NCBI RefSeq assembly: GCF_030254645.1
Contig: NZ_CP116346.1
Span: 3,575,001 to 3,639,000 of the forward strand
Reading direction: 5' to 3'
Length of the DNA: 64,000 nucleotides
Source of the DNA: Paucibacter sediminis
GTDB lineage: Bacteria > Pseudomonadota > Gammaproteobacteria > Burkholderiales > Burkholderiaceae_C
Position numbers and translations under genes: made by a program. The stretch's first letter is position 1. The number at the start of each line of letters is the position of its first letter. This document shows, piece by piece, positions 31,503 to 40,352 of this stretch. A model generated the notes under the pieces. The model did no database searches and was not told the DNA's origin. It saw only the letters and a program-made list of their open reading frames with translations.

Positions 31503-32657
31503 ATGAAAGCGCTGATCGCTGTCCTGCTCGCCTGCACGCTGGCCGCCTGCGCCACGGCGCCGCAACCGGTTGTTGCGACCGCGACCCTGTTGCGCGATGC
31601 GGCCTTTGCGCCCAGCACCGAGGCCATCGATGCCGGCCAGGTGATGGCGCTGAGTGACGAGATGCGCAGCTATCTGCGGCGCGAGCTCGGCGCCCAGCTG
31701 CGCAGCAACGGTACCCGGCAGGGCCTGCTGGATGCGCTCTATACCAAGAGCCAGCTCAAGCTCGAGTACGACACCGCGATGACGCGCACGGCGGCGCAGG
31801 CCTTCGAGGCGCGCGCCGGCAACTGCCTGTCGCTGACGCTGATGACGGCCGCCTTTGCCAAGGAGCTGGGCCTGCCGGTGCATTACCAGAACGTGCTGGT
31901 GGACGAGCTCTGGAGCCGGGTGGGCAATCTGCAGTTCGTGGCCGGCCACGTGAACCTGCGCCTGGGCCGACGCCATACGGAGTTCAAGGTCTACGGCGAC
32001 GAGGCCGAGAACCTGGTCGTCGACTTCATGCCCGGTGCGCAGATCCGCAGCCAGCGCAGCCTCGACATCGATGAGTCGGTGATCGTCGCCATGTACATGA
32101 ACAACCGCGCCGCGGAGTCGCTCAGCGAAGGCAAGGTGGACCAGGCCTACTGGTGGGCGCGCGCCGCGGTCCTGCACGAACCGCGCTATCTGGGCGGCAT
32201 CAACACCCTGGGCGTGATCTACCGCCGCCATGGCGAGTTGGATGCCGCGGCGCGGGCCTTCCGCGAGGTGCTGCAGCGCGAGCCCGCCAACACGCCGGCG
32301 CTGGCCAATCTGGTGGTGGTGCTGCGCGAAACCGGCCAGACCGAAGAGGCCGATCGCCTGAACCTGCGCCTGGCCGAAATCCAGCCCTATCCGCCCTTCG
32401 TGTTCTACGACCAGGGCCGCGATGCCATGGGTGCCGGCGACTTCAAGCGTGCGCGCGATCTCTTCAACCGCGAGATCTCGCGCAACGCCTATTTCCATGA
32501 GCTGCATTTCTGGCTCGCGCTGGCCAACTATGCGCTGGGCGACATGGTGGAGGTGCGCCGCGAGCTGACCCTGGCCAAGGACAACAGCACCACCTTGCGC
32601 GATCGCGAGCTTTACAGCGCCAAGCTGGACAGCCTGCGCGTCAAGCGCAGCTATTGA
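31503..32657 (+). CDS. Lipoprotein with transglutaminase-like domain and TPR repeats
   Basis: This 384-residue protein begins with a lipoprotein signal peptide; the lipobox LAAC puts the acylated Cys at 16. Residues about 70-180 resemble a transglutaminase-like (SirB1-type) domain, with Cys108 (AGNCLSLT), His near 147 (AGHVNLRL) and Asp near 173 (VVDFMPG) in the order of the Cys-His-Asp triad. The C-terminal half has TPR-like repeats with GGINTLGVIYRRHGELDAA. An AGG ribosome site (CGGAGGTCC) supports the ATG at 31503. Substrate and function are unknown; by structure it may bind or process a protein or peptidoglycan partner at the envelope. Confidence 0.82.
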   Translation: MKALIAVLLACTLAACATAPQPVVATATLLRDAAFAPSTEAIDAGQVMALSDEMRSYLRRELGAQLRSNGTRQGLLDALYTKSQLKLEYDTAMTRTAAQAFEARAGNCLSLTLMTAAFAKELGLPVHYQNVLVDELWSRVGNLQFVAGHVNLRLGRRHTEFKVYGDEAENLVVDFMPGAQIRSQRSLDIDESVIVAMYMNNRAAESLSEGKVDQAYWWARAAVLHEPRYLGGINTLGVIYRRHGELDAAARAFREVLQREPANTPALANLVVVLRETGQTEEADRLNLRLAEIQPYPPFVFYDQGRDAMGAGDFKRARDLFNREISRNAYFHELHFWLALANYALGDMVEVRRELTLAKDNSTTLRDRELYSAKLDSLRVKRSY

Positions 32658-32990
32658 TCAGAGCGGCGGCAGGCCGTGGCGCGCGCGGGCGCGCGTGCAG
32701 GCCTCGTCGCCCAGCCCCAGCGGCGCGCGCAGCCCGAACTCGCGGCAGGGTGCGGGCCGCCACTCGTAGATGCCGCAGCTGGCTTGCACGCCCACCTTGC
32801 CCACCAGGGCGGCGCAGCGCGGTTGCGCATGATCGGTGCCGCGCATGCGGCAGCTGCTGTCGGTGAGCTCGACGGTCAGGCCATCGGGCACCGGGCCGCC
32901 TTCGCTGAGCAGTTCGGCACGCGCGAAGTCCACGCGGAAACTCGCGCAGCAGGCGCCGCAGCGGGTGCAGGGATTGTCGGCCGCGCTCAT
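32658..32990 (-). CDS. YkgJ-family cysteine-cluster protein
   Basis: This 110-residue protein has the conserved cysteine pattern CTRCGACC near the N-terminus, then SSCRMRG, CAAL, SCGIYEWRPAPC. The family is predicted to coordinate zinc or an Fe-S cluster; no function is established. The ATG at 32990 overlaps the stop of the desaturase-family gene (ATGA), so the two are coupled. Its stop abuts that of the convergent TPR lipoprotein gene with no gap. The long upstream frame is an artefact of the overlapping gene. Confidence 0.85.
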   Translation of the reverse strand: MSAADNPCTRCGACCASFRVDFARAELLSEGGPVPDGLTVELTDSSCRMRGTDHAQPRCAALVGKVGVQASCGIYEWRPAPCREFGLRAPLGLGDEACTRARARHGLPPL

Positions 32991-34231
32991 TGCACAGCCC
33001 CGGCGGTGAGCGGGCGGCGCAGCAGCACACCCAGCAGCGGCACGCTGAGTGCGAAGACGGCCACGCCGGTGGCCCACAAGGCCTGCAGCGCCGCTGAGGG
33101 CGCCGCCTGCAGCAGCCAGGCACAGGCCAGCGCGCTGACGATCAGGCGCAGCATCTCGCCGGCGCGCCTGGCCTGCGGGTCCTCCAGCAGCTGGGTCAGC
33201 AGCACCAGGCCGGCGGCCAGCCCGAGCGCCAGGGGCAGGGCGGTGGAGAGCGCCAGGCCCGGCGCCAGCGCCAGGAACAGCACGCCCAGGCCCAGTTGGA
33301 TGAACAGGTGCACCAGGCCGTAGACGGGCAGGCCGGCGGGCAGCGGCGGCGCGTAGCGGTGGAACTGCCGCAGGTCTGGTACCGGCTTGGGCGCCAGCCG
33401 CTCGAGATCCGCCGGGCGCCAACCCGGATGCCGGAACCAGAGCGCGAGCTTGTCGCGCCAGCGCGCCGTCATGCGCATATCGCGCCAGCGCTCGGCGTAG
33501 ACATGCAGATTGGCCGAGAGCGGGTTCCAGCGCCGCAGCTGGCCCAGCACGCCGTAGACGATGGGCTCGTCCGCGCGCTCCTCGACGAAGCTGCCGAACA
33601 GGCGGTCCCAGAGGATCAGGATGCCGCCGTAGTTGCGATCCAGGCAATAGGCGTTCTGACCATGGTGGACGCGGTGGTTGGAGGGCGAGACGAAGACGCG
33701 GTCGAACCAGCCCAGCCGCCCCACCAGCCGCGTATGCACCCAGAACTGGTAGAGCAGATCGATCAGCGCCACCGCGCCGAACACCAGCGGCGGCACGCCC
33801 AGCACGGCCAGCGGCAGGTAGAAGATCCAGCTGAAGAGAAAGCCGGTGCCGGTCTGGCGCAGCGCGGTGCTGAGGTTGTATTCCTCCGAGCTGTGATGCA
33901 CCGCATGCGCGGCCCACAACAGCGCCACCTCATGGCCGAGGCGGTGATACCAGTAGTAGCAGAGGTCGTACAACAGCAGCGCCAGCAGCCAGACCCAGAG
34001 CGCGTCCATGCGCAGCGGCAGCAGCGCCAACTGCTGCCAGGCGAGCGTGTAGATGCCCACCGTGAAGGTTTTGCTGAATACCTCGATGAGCTGGCTGGTG
34101 ATGCCGGCCGCCAGGCTGGAGACGGTGTCGGCCGCGCGGTAGATCGTCTGGCCGCGCCAGCGCCCCCAGGCGAATTCCAGCCCGATCATCAGGATGAACA
34201 CGGGAGCGGCATAGACGATGGGGTTGAGCAT
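32987..34231 (-). CDS. Sterol desaturase/fatty acid hydroxylase superfamily membrane protein
   Basis: This 414-residue integral membrane protein carries the di-iron histidine clusters of the superfamily: HRLGHE, HAVHHSSEEYN and NHRVHHGQN. About six to eight hydrophobic segments are visible, including four near the C-terminus beyond the catalytic domain, as in alkylglycerol-monooxygenase-like members. It should hydroxylate or desaturate a lipid at the membrane. The ATG at 34231 is chosen; the frame continues to a TTG at 34237 two codons upstream. It is coupled to the downstream YkgJ-family gene. Confidence 0.88.
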   Translation of the reverse strand: MLNPIVYAAPVFILMIGLEFAWGRWRGQTIYRAADTVSSLAAGITSQLIEVFSKTFTVGIYTLAWQQLALLPLRMDALWVWLLALLLYDLCYYWYHRLGHEVALLWAAHAVHHSSEEYNLSTALRQTGTGFLFSWIFYLPLAVLGVPPLVFGAVALIDLLYQFWVHTRLVGRLGWFDRVFVSPSNHRVHHGQNAYCLDRNYGGILILWDRLFGSFVEERADEPIVYGVLGQLRRWNPLSANLHVYAERWRDMRMTARWRDKLALWFRHPGWRPADLERLAPKPVPDLRQFHRYAPPLPAGLPVYGLVHLFIQLGLGVLFLALAPGLALSTALPLALGLAAGLVLLTQLLEDPQARRAGEMLRLIVSALACAWLLQAAPSAALQALWATGVAVFALSVPLLGVLLRRPLTAGAVQ

Positions 34232-34295
34232 GGGCAAGCGCCGTCGTGAGGAGTTGCGAGCGCTATTGTCCTGGCCTGTGCCGCCCGCCGCAGGC

Positions 34296-37085
34296 CTACT
34301 GCAGTTCAGCCAGCATGCGCGTGACCTCGGCCTTCTCCGGATAGTCCTTCTTGCCCATCTTGACCAGGTTCTTCAGCTCCACGATCGCATAGGACTTGTC
34401 TCCGGCCTGCGCATGCAGCTTGGCCAGGTTGAGCCGGTAGCCGGTCGACATCGGCACCATCTCGACCACCTGCTTCTGGATCTCGAGGGCACGCGGTACC
34501 TGCTTGTTGGCGGCTAGCACGGAGGCGAGCGTGTCCATCAGGGCGGGTTGCCCGGGCGCGGCCTTGACCGCCTTTTCGGCCGCATCCAAGGCCGGCGCGA
34601 GTTTGCCCTGCTTGAAATAGGCCCAAGCCAGGTTGTTCAGCGCGATCGGGTAGTTGGGGCGTATGGCCAACAGCTGCTGCAGGCGTTTCTCGGCCTCCGC
34701 ATAGTCCTGCTGAGTCAGCGCCTGGTCCGCCAGATAGAGCACGAACAGCCCGTCCTTGGGTTGCTCCTTCGTCCAGGTTTCGCTGAACTTGGCTGCTTCG
34801 GCCGTCTTCTTCGCCTTCAGCAGCGCGAAATGGTACTGCGCCGGTGCTTGGGCCGGATTGGACTTGCCGAGCGCGGTACGGAAGGCGGCAACGGCTTGTT
34901 CGTAATGCTCCTGCGACTGCTCGATTTCGCCCTCCAGCATGAAGCCCAAGGCCTGAGTCGGGAACTTCTGCTGCACCTTGCGCGCGGTCTTGAGGGCTTC
35001 GTCGTAGCGTTTCTGGCGCAGCGACAGCATGATGGCAGCACGCTGCGTCTGCAGCGCGTCCGGCGCCAGTTCCAGGGCGCGTTTCACCGAACGGGCGGCG
35101 CCGTCCACATCGTTGGATGCCACCTGGGTGTCCGCCAGGCCCAGCAAGGCGCTGACCGAGCGTGGTTGTACCGAGATCAGCTTGTTGAAGGTTGCCAAGG
35201 CCTGGTTGGCATCGCCTGAGGCGAGTTGGGCACGCCCCAGCCGTTCCTGCAGTTCGGGGCTGTCGGGCAGCGCAGCAACTGCGGCCTGAGCGGCGAGCAG
35301 TGCGTCCTGAGCCGCTTCATGATTCATGTAGTGGTCGATCAGGGCGCGCCTGGCCCCCACATCAGACGGGTTGGCCTTGACGGCGTTCTTCAGCAACTCG
35401 GCCACGTCCGCGGGCGATCCATTGGTGCGCCCCTTCAACTCGGCCAGCGCGATCAGGGCGCGGCTGCTCTTCGGATCGGCCTTGAGCACGGCTTCGAAGC
35501 GCGCCTTCGCGGCGTCCGGTTTGCCTTCCAGGAAATCAAGCGCGGCCAGGCTGGCGATGGCGGGGAAGAAATCGGGGCGCGCCGCCAGGGCAGCCTCGAA
35601 ACTCTTGCGAGCGCCGGCGCCGTCTTTGCGCAGCAACAGGACCTGACCGCGCAGATTGGCCGGGATGGATTTGTCGCCCTGTTTGCGCTCCATGGCGTCG
35701 ATGGCGGTGAGTGCCTTGTCCAGTTCGCGGCGGCGCACCAGGGCGCTGATGAGTGCCATATCGGCGGCAATGCCGGTATCGCTGGCTGCGATATTGCGCA
35801 GGTCGCTGAAGCCGGCGTCGGTCTTGCCCTGGGCAATTTGCGACATCGCGAGCGCGGTTCTCGCCTTGGCGCTGTCGGGCTGGCTCTGCACCGCCTTGCC
35901 GAAATAGGTCTCAGCGCTCTTCAGGTCGCCAATGGCCAGATAAGCCTGGCCGGCGAGGGTCAGCGACTCGGTGTCGGCATGCCCGCTTTCAAGTATCGGC
36001 CGCAGGGCGTTGATGGCCTTGTCCGGCTGGTTCGACTGCATATTGGCCCGCGCCAGCAGGCGGCGTGCGCCGACATCATTGGGCATCGCCTGGACGGCGC
36101 GCATCAGCAGGGTTTCGGCCGGGGCGCTGGCGCCCAGTTGCAGTTCCACCGCACCGGCCAGCAGCAGCATGCGTGGATGATCGGGCATGCCGCGCAAGCC
36201 CTTTTGCAGCAGCGTCTGGGCTTCCTTGAATTGCCCCTTGCCCAGCATCATCTGCGCCTCGAACACCAGGGTGTCGGCGTGACGTGGCAGCGCCTTGCGC
36301 ATCGCCTCCAGTTGCTTGCTGGCGGCATCGACGTCCTTGGCCGCGAGATGCATGGTGATCAGGGCACTGTGCGCGCGCGCCAGATCGCCGCGCAGCTTCA
36401 GCGCCTGCTCGAATGCCGCGCGTGCGCCGGCGTTGTCTTCCTTGGCCAGGAGGAGGTCGCCGCGCAACATGAAGGCCTGGGCGTTGCCGGGCTCACGGGC
36501 GGTCAGCTCTTCCATCAATCTGAGCGCTTCGTCGAACTCGCCACTGCCGGCCTTCAGCCGGGCCTGCAGGATCACGGCCGGGCCATAGCCGGGCTTGTAC
36601 TTGAGCGCTTCCGCCACCGCGACTTGGGCCTTCTCGCGCGCACCCTGCGCAGTATGCGCGGCGGCGATGCTGGTCTTGTAGTCGGCCATCGCCTTGGCGT
36701 CACTGAACTCGAGCAAGGCAAATTCGTCGAGCAGTTTGCGGCTTTCTCCTTGTGCCAGCAGGGCGCGCGCCAGTTCGGGCATGACCAGCTCGTCGGCGAC
36801 CTTCAGGCGGCGAGCCTGGCGTAACTCGATCTCGGCGCCGGCCGCGTCGCCCTGTCCCAGCAGCGCCTTGCCCAATAGCAGGCGGGCCTCAGCCGAATCG
36901 GCGTTCTTCTGCAGGGCGTTCTTCAGTTCGATGGTGGCGGCGCTGAAATTTTCGAGGCTGAGGTGCCCCTTGGCCGCAGTGATCAACTCCGCCTCGCTTT
37001 TGCCACCGCAGGCAGACAGCATGATCAGGGCGGCGAGTGACAGGCTCGCCAGGCCCAGCTTGGGCTTGTGGCTGGATTTTTTCAA
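34296..37085 (-). CDS. prsT: PEP-CTERM system TPR-repeat lipoprotein PrsT
   Basis: This roughly 929-residue protein is almost entirely tetratricopeptide repeats after a lipoprotein signal peptide (MKKSSHKPKLG..., lipobox LSAC, Cys26). Length, lipobox and the ACGGKSEAELITAAK start fit the PrsT family, found in bacteria with PEP-CTERM/exosortase sorting and exopolysaccharide loci. I choose the TTG at 37085 because AAGGGGAAG precedes it and it yields a clean signal peptide; a GTG at 37112 is in frame. No exosortase or PEP-CTERM substrate is visible here. Its codon use is less G/C-extreme than its neighbours. The kinase gene lies upstream on the same strand. Confidence 0.85.
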   Translation of the reverse strand: MKKSSHKPKLGLASLSLAALIMLSACGGKSEAELITAAKGHLSLENFSAATIELKNALQKNADSAEARLLLGKALLGQGDAAGAEIELRQARRLKVADELVMPELARALLAQGESRKLLDEFALLEFSDAKAMADYKTSIAAAHTAQGAREKAQVAVAEALKYKPGYGPAVILQARLKAGSGEFDEALRLMEELTAREPGNAQAFMLRGDLLLAKEDNAGARAAFEQALKLRGDLARAHSALITMHLAAKDVDAASKQLEAMRKALPRHADTLVFEAQMMLGKGQFKEAQTLLQKGLRGMPDHPRMLLLAGAVELQLGASAPAETLLMRAVQAMPNDVGARRLLARANMQSNQPDKAINALRPILESGHADTESLTLAGQAYLAIGDLKSAETYFGKAVQSQPDSAKARTALAMSQIAQGKTDAGFSDLRNIAASDTGIAADMALISALVRRRELDKALTAIDAMERKQGDKSIPANLRGQVLLLRKDGAGARKSFEAALAARPDFFPAIASLAALDFLEGKPDAAKARFEAVLKADPKSSRALIALAELKGRTNGSPADVAELLKNAVKANPSDVGARRALIDHYMNHEAAQDALLAAQAAVAALPDSPELQERLGRAQLASGDANQALATFNKLISVQPRSVSALLGLADTQVASNDVDGAARSVKRALELAPDALQTQRAAIMLSLRQKRYDEALKTARKVQQKFPTQALGFMLEGEIEQSQEHYEQAVAAFRTALGKSNPAQAPAQYHFALLKAKKTAEAAKFSETWTKEQPKDGLFVLYLADQALTQQDYAEAEKRLQQLLAIRPNYPIALNNLAWAYFKQGKLAPALDAAEKAVKAAPGQPALMDTLASVLAANKQVPRALEIQKQVVEMVPMSTGYRLNLAKLHAQAGDKSYAIVELKNLVKMGKKDYPEKAEVTRMLAELQ

Positions 37086-37210
37086 AACTTCCCCTTTTGA
37101 GTAGGGCCACACCGTCGGCGGCCTTGCTGCGCGCGAGTATGGCCGAGGCCATGCGGCCCAACAAGCGAGCAGAAACCAGCAGCGTGAAGAATTGGGGAGG
37201 AGGAGGGGGC

Positions 37211-38677
37211 TCAGGCGCTGGCCATCTCGCGCACCACGGTGACGGTGCAGTCCGATTCCGCCACCACCTGGGCCGAGACGCTGCCGAGATAGCGCCGCAG
37301 CGCCGAGTTGCCGCGTGCGCCCATCACCACATGATCGACGCGGTTCTTGGCGGCAAATTCGATGATGGCATTGGCCGCGTCCGGCGCTTCCAGCACATGG
37401 AAGGTGAGCCGGCCGTCCTCCAGCTTGAGCGCGCGGGTGACAGGTCTTGCCCAGTGCTTGAGGGCGATCAATTGCTTGACGTGCAGGCTCTTGCCATCCT
37501 TGTCGGTGAGCTCGTCCATGCCGATGCGGGCGGTCTTCATCACGCTGACGCAGGCCAGGCGGGCGCCGGGTTCGGTCTGCACGATGCGGCGCACCGTCTC
37601 GCGCAACTGCTCCAGCAGGCCGGGGGTGGCATGGTCGATGTCCACCGCGGCCATGATGATGGGGCTGCGTGCCACCTGCTCGGTGACCGTGGCCTGGGCC
37701 ACCGGCTCGGAGCCGAGCGCGAAGAACCAGCGCTTGAGGGTCTTGATGGTGCCGCTGGTGTGCAGGCGTTCGGCGCGCTTGCTGAGGGTGATGCCCTCGG
37801 GGCGCTGCAGGTCCAGCGCCAGCTGGGCGGCGCTCTGGTAGCGCCGCTCCGGCTTGACCTCCAGGCAGCGCAGCACCACCTCCTGGAACCAGGGCTGGAT
37901 GTTGGGGTCGATGGCGCGCGGCGGCACCGGGTCCACATAGAGGCGGCGGCGCAGGCCGCGCACCGAGGCGGGCTGGCCGAAGGGGCGCTCGCCGGTGGCG
38001 AAGTGGTACAGCATCACGCCCAGGGCGAACAGGTCGCTGCGCGGATCGTTGCGCACGAACTGCACCTGCTCGGGCGACATATAGGGGCCGGTGCCCATCG
38101 GCAGCGAGAACTCCTCTTCGAGCAGATCGGGCAGCTGGTCGTGGCGCGACAGCCCGAAGTCCACCAGCACCGCCTCGCCGCTCGGGCGCAGCATGATGTT
38201 GCTGGGCTTGATGTCCAGGTGCACCACATGCTGGCGATGCAGATCGTGCAGGGCGGTGGCCACGCGCGAGCCGATCTCGATCACCTCGTCCAGCGGCAGC
38301 GGCGCCTCGTCCAGGCGCGGGCGCAGCGATTGGCCGGCGATCTGTTCCATCACGATATAGGCCTGGCGGGTCCAGTCGCCGCGCGCCACGAAACGCGGCA
38401 CATGCGGGCCCTTGAGGGCCGGCATCAGCATCTGCTCGACCTCGAAGCCGACAATGGTGGCGGGGTCCTCGCCGCCCTTGATGCGCGGCACCTTCATGAT
38501 GAGCGGGAAGTCCTCACCAGGCACCGGCTCCAGCCGCGTGACGCGCCAGAGATTGGCCATGCCGCCCTGGTGCAGGCGCTCTTCCAGCCGGAAGCCATCC
38601 AGCACCAGGCCGGGTTCCAGGCTGGCGATGGGCAGGGGGGCGGGGATGCTGGCGGGACCGCTGGACTGGTCTGGCAT
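37211..38677 (-). CDS. Serine/threonine protein kinase fused to a UspA domain
   Basis: This 488-residue protein combines a Hanks-type kinase (about 30-290) and a C-terminal universal stress domain (about 340-488). Kinase landmarks are the glycine loop HQGGMA, Lys62 in MKVPR, HLDIKPSN (153-160, catalytic Asp155; HLD in place of HRD), DFG at 173-175 and YMSPEQ. The UspA part ends in GARGNSALRRYLGS, close to the ATP-binding G-2x-G-9x-G(S/T) form with one residue fewer. No membrane helix is visible, so it is cytoplasmic. The ATG at 38677 has GAGGA five bases upstream; the GTG at 38695 overlaps the phosphoesterase stop. Confidence 0.88.
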   Translation of the reverse strand: MPDQSSGPASIPAPLPIASLEPGLVLDGFRLEERLHQGGMANLWRVTRLEPVPGEDFPLIMKVPRIKGGEDPATIVGFEVEQMLMPALKGPHVPRFVARGDWTRQAYIVMEQIAGQSLRPRLDEAPLPLDEVIEIGSRVATALHDLHRQHVVHLDIKPSNIMLRPSGEAVLVDFGLSRHDQLPDLLEEEFSLPMGTGPYMSPEQVQFVRNDPRSDLFALGVMLYHFATGERPFGQPASVRGLRRRLYVDPVPPRAIDPNIQPWFQEVVLRCLEVKPERRYQSAAQLALDLQRPEGITLSKRAERLHTSGTIKTLKRWFFALGSEPVAQATVTEQVARSPIIMAAVDIDHATPGLLEQLRETVRRIVQTEPGARLACVSVMKTARIGMDELTDKDGKSLHVKQLIALKHWARPVTRALKLEDGRLTFHVLEAPDAANAIIEFAAKNRVDHVVMGARGNSALRRYLGSVSAQVVAESDCTVTVVREMASA

Positions 38678-38694
38678 GGATTCCTCGTTAGGCA

Positions 38695-39438
38695 CTAATC
38701 GCCGGTCAGCAGGCGCTGCGCCAGGCGCTCCGGCAGGCCGGCGGCGCGGATGCGCGCGGCGGCACCATCATGGTCGTAGGGCACGCGCTGGAAGCAGAGC
38801 TCGTGACTCACGGTGTCGAACAGGGCGTAGCAGGCGGCCGGGTTGCCGTCGCGCGGCTGGCCGCAGGAGCCGGGGATGGCCAGCCACTGGCGGTTGGGCA
38901 GCAGCGGGATCGACATGCCCGGCACCGGCTTGAAGTCGCCCGCCTTGCCGGTCCCCGAGAGGTGGTAGAGCATGGGCTCGTGCATATGGCCGCAAAAGGT
39001 GTAGCGGCACTCGGTGGCATGCAGGCTGCGCATCGCCTCCAGGCGCCCCTGGATGTACTCCCAGGCCCGCGGGTCGTAGGCATTGGCGTGCACATAGAGC
39101 CGGTCTTCCTGGGTCTGGCTCATCGGCAGGGCGGCCAGAAAGGCGAGTTGCTCGGCATTCAGCTGGGCACGCGTCCAGAGCACGGCGGCGCGGGCGTCGT
39201 CGCGCATGCTGGGTAGCGGGCCCTCCAGCACGGCGCTGTCGTGGTTGCCCATCACCGCGATGGCGCCGTCGGCGACCATTTGCCGCACCCGATTTACTAC
39301 CCAGGCCGGATCACCGCCATAGCCTACGAAGTCGCCCAACAGGGCATATTGGCCGGCATGCTGGGACTCGGCATGGTCGAGCACCGCGCTGAAGGCTTCG
39401 CGATTGGCGTGCAGGTCGGTGATCAGGGCAATTTTCAT
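38695..39438 (-). CDS. Metallophosphoesterase (calcineurin-like)
   Basis: This protein of about 247 residues has the metallophosphoesterase motifs in order: DLH (8-10), GDFVGYGGDP, GNHD, and GHMHEP, which bind two metal ions. Members act as protein phosphatases, diadenosine tetraphosphatases or cyclic-nucleotide phosphodiesterases. The ATG at 39438 gives the usual MKIALITDLHAN start; an ATG three codons earlier (39447) is also possible. It ends 17 bases before the kinase-UspA start, so it may be the phosphatase acting against that kinase, which is inference from position. Confidence 0.85.
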   Translation of the reverse strand: MKIALITDLHANREAFSAVLDHAESQHAGQYALLGDFVGYGGDPAWVVNRVRQMVADGAIAVMGNHDSAVLEGPLPSMRDDARAAVLWTRAQLNAEQLAFLAALPMSQTQEDRLYVHANAYDPRAWEYIQGRLEAMRSLHATECRYTFCGHMHEPMLYHLSGTGKAGDFKPVPGMSIPLLPNRQWLAIPGSCGQPRDGNPAACYALFDTVSHELCFQRVPYDHDGAAARIRAAGLPERLAQRLLTGD

Positions 39439-39533
39439 GACCCGCATAGCTTGCCATGTTTGACTGACGGCTGGCTGATCCTTGCCGCCCGCGGCTTCGG
39501 TTATCCTGCAACGAACAGGACGGCAGTACAGGC

Positions 39534-40343
39534 ATGTGGCGCGTATTTGGACTGACAGCTCTTTTCACGCTCGCGCAAGGTGCCTGCGAGCTCAGCCTGG
39601 CGGCGTGCAGCCGCGTGATCGAGGCGCCGCTGGCCGCCGTGGGGCTGAGCGTCACTGTGGATGGGCGGCTGCCCGGCGGGGTCTATCCCGAGCTGTTGCG
39701 CGGCATTGCCAAGGAGGGCTGCGACTTCGCGTTCAGCGTGGTGCCGCGGGCGCGCCAGGAGGCCATGTTCGAGGCCGGCAAGGCGGATCTGCTGATACCG
39801 GCGAGCCGTTCCTCCCGGCGCGACCAGTTCGGGCTGTTCGTGCCGCTGATCTTCGCGCGCGCCACGCTGATCTCCCTGCGCAGCGAGCGTCCCGCCATCA
39901 CCAGCCTGGATGAGCTGCTGGAGCGCAAGGAGCTGCGCGTCGCGCTGGTGCGGGGCTTCGACTATGGCGACGCCTACCGTTCCCTGCTGTCAGAGCTGCG
40001 CGAGCAGCGACGGCTCTCGCTGGAGGTGGATGCGCTGGCGGTGGCACGCTCGCTCAGCAGCGGCATGTCGGATCTGACCATCATGGCGCCCTCCATCCTG
40101 GTGGGCGCGATCTCGGCCGAGCCGCGCTACCAGGCCCTGCTGGAGCGGCTGCGCTATGAGCCGGTGGAGGAGCTGCCCTGGGCCGACAGCGGCGCCTATC
40201 TGTCGCGGGCCAGCCTCAGCGACGGCGATCGGGAGGCGCTGCGCGAACTGCTGGAGCGCAGCGCCAGGACGGGGGCAGTCTGGAAGGCGTTCCAGCGCAA
40301 CTATCCCGCCGGCAGCCTGAACGGCAGCATCCGCCCTCGTTGA
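39534..40343 (+). CDS. Periplasmic solute-binding protein, family 3-like (orphan)
   Basis: This 269-residue protein has a signal peptide (1 to about 23) and the two-lobed fold pattern of family 3 binding proteins (PGGVYPELLRGIAKEGC, ARQEAMFEAGKADLLIPAS). No ABC permease or ATPase gene is adjacent, so it may be a stand-alone binding or sensory protein, a common situation in Burkholderiales. It diverges from the metallophosphoesterase, leaving about 95 bp for both promoters. The ligand is not predictable. Confidence 0.78.
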   Translation: MWRVFGLTALFTLAQGACELSLAACSRVIEAPLAAVGLSVTVDGRLPGGVYPELLRGIAKEGCDFAFSVVPRARQEAMFEAGKADLLIPASRSSRRDQFGLFVPLIFARATLISLRSERPAITSLDELLERKELRVALVRGFDYGDAYRSLLSELREQRRLSLEVDALAVARSLSSGMSDLTIMAPSILVGAISAEPRYQALLERLRYEPVEELPWADSGAYLSRASLSDGDREALRELLERSARTGAVWKAFQRNYPAGSLNGSIRPR

Positions 40344-40352
40344 GGCCTTTGC

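Noticed and set aside
28578-32507. 1309-codon open frame on the - strand, opposite pulA and the lipoprotein gene
   Set aside because: Same antisense pattern, no domain seen, and it covers two genes and their promoter region.
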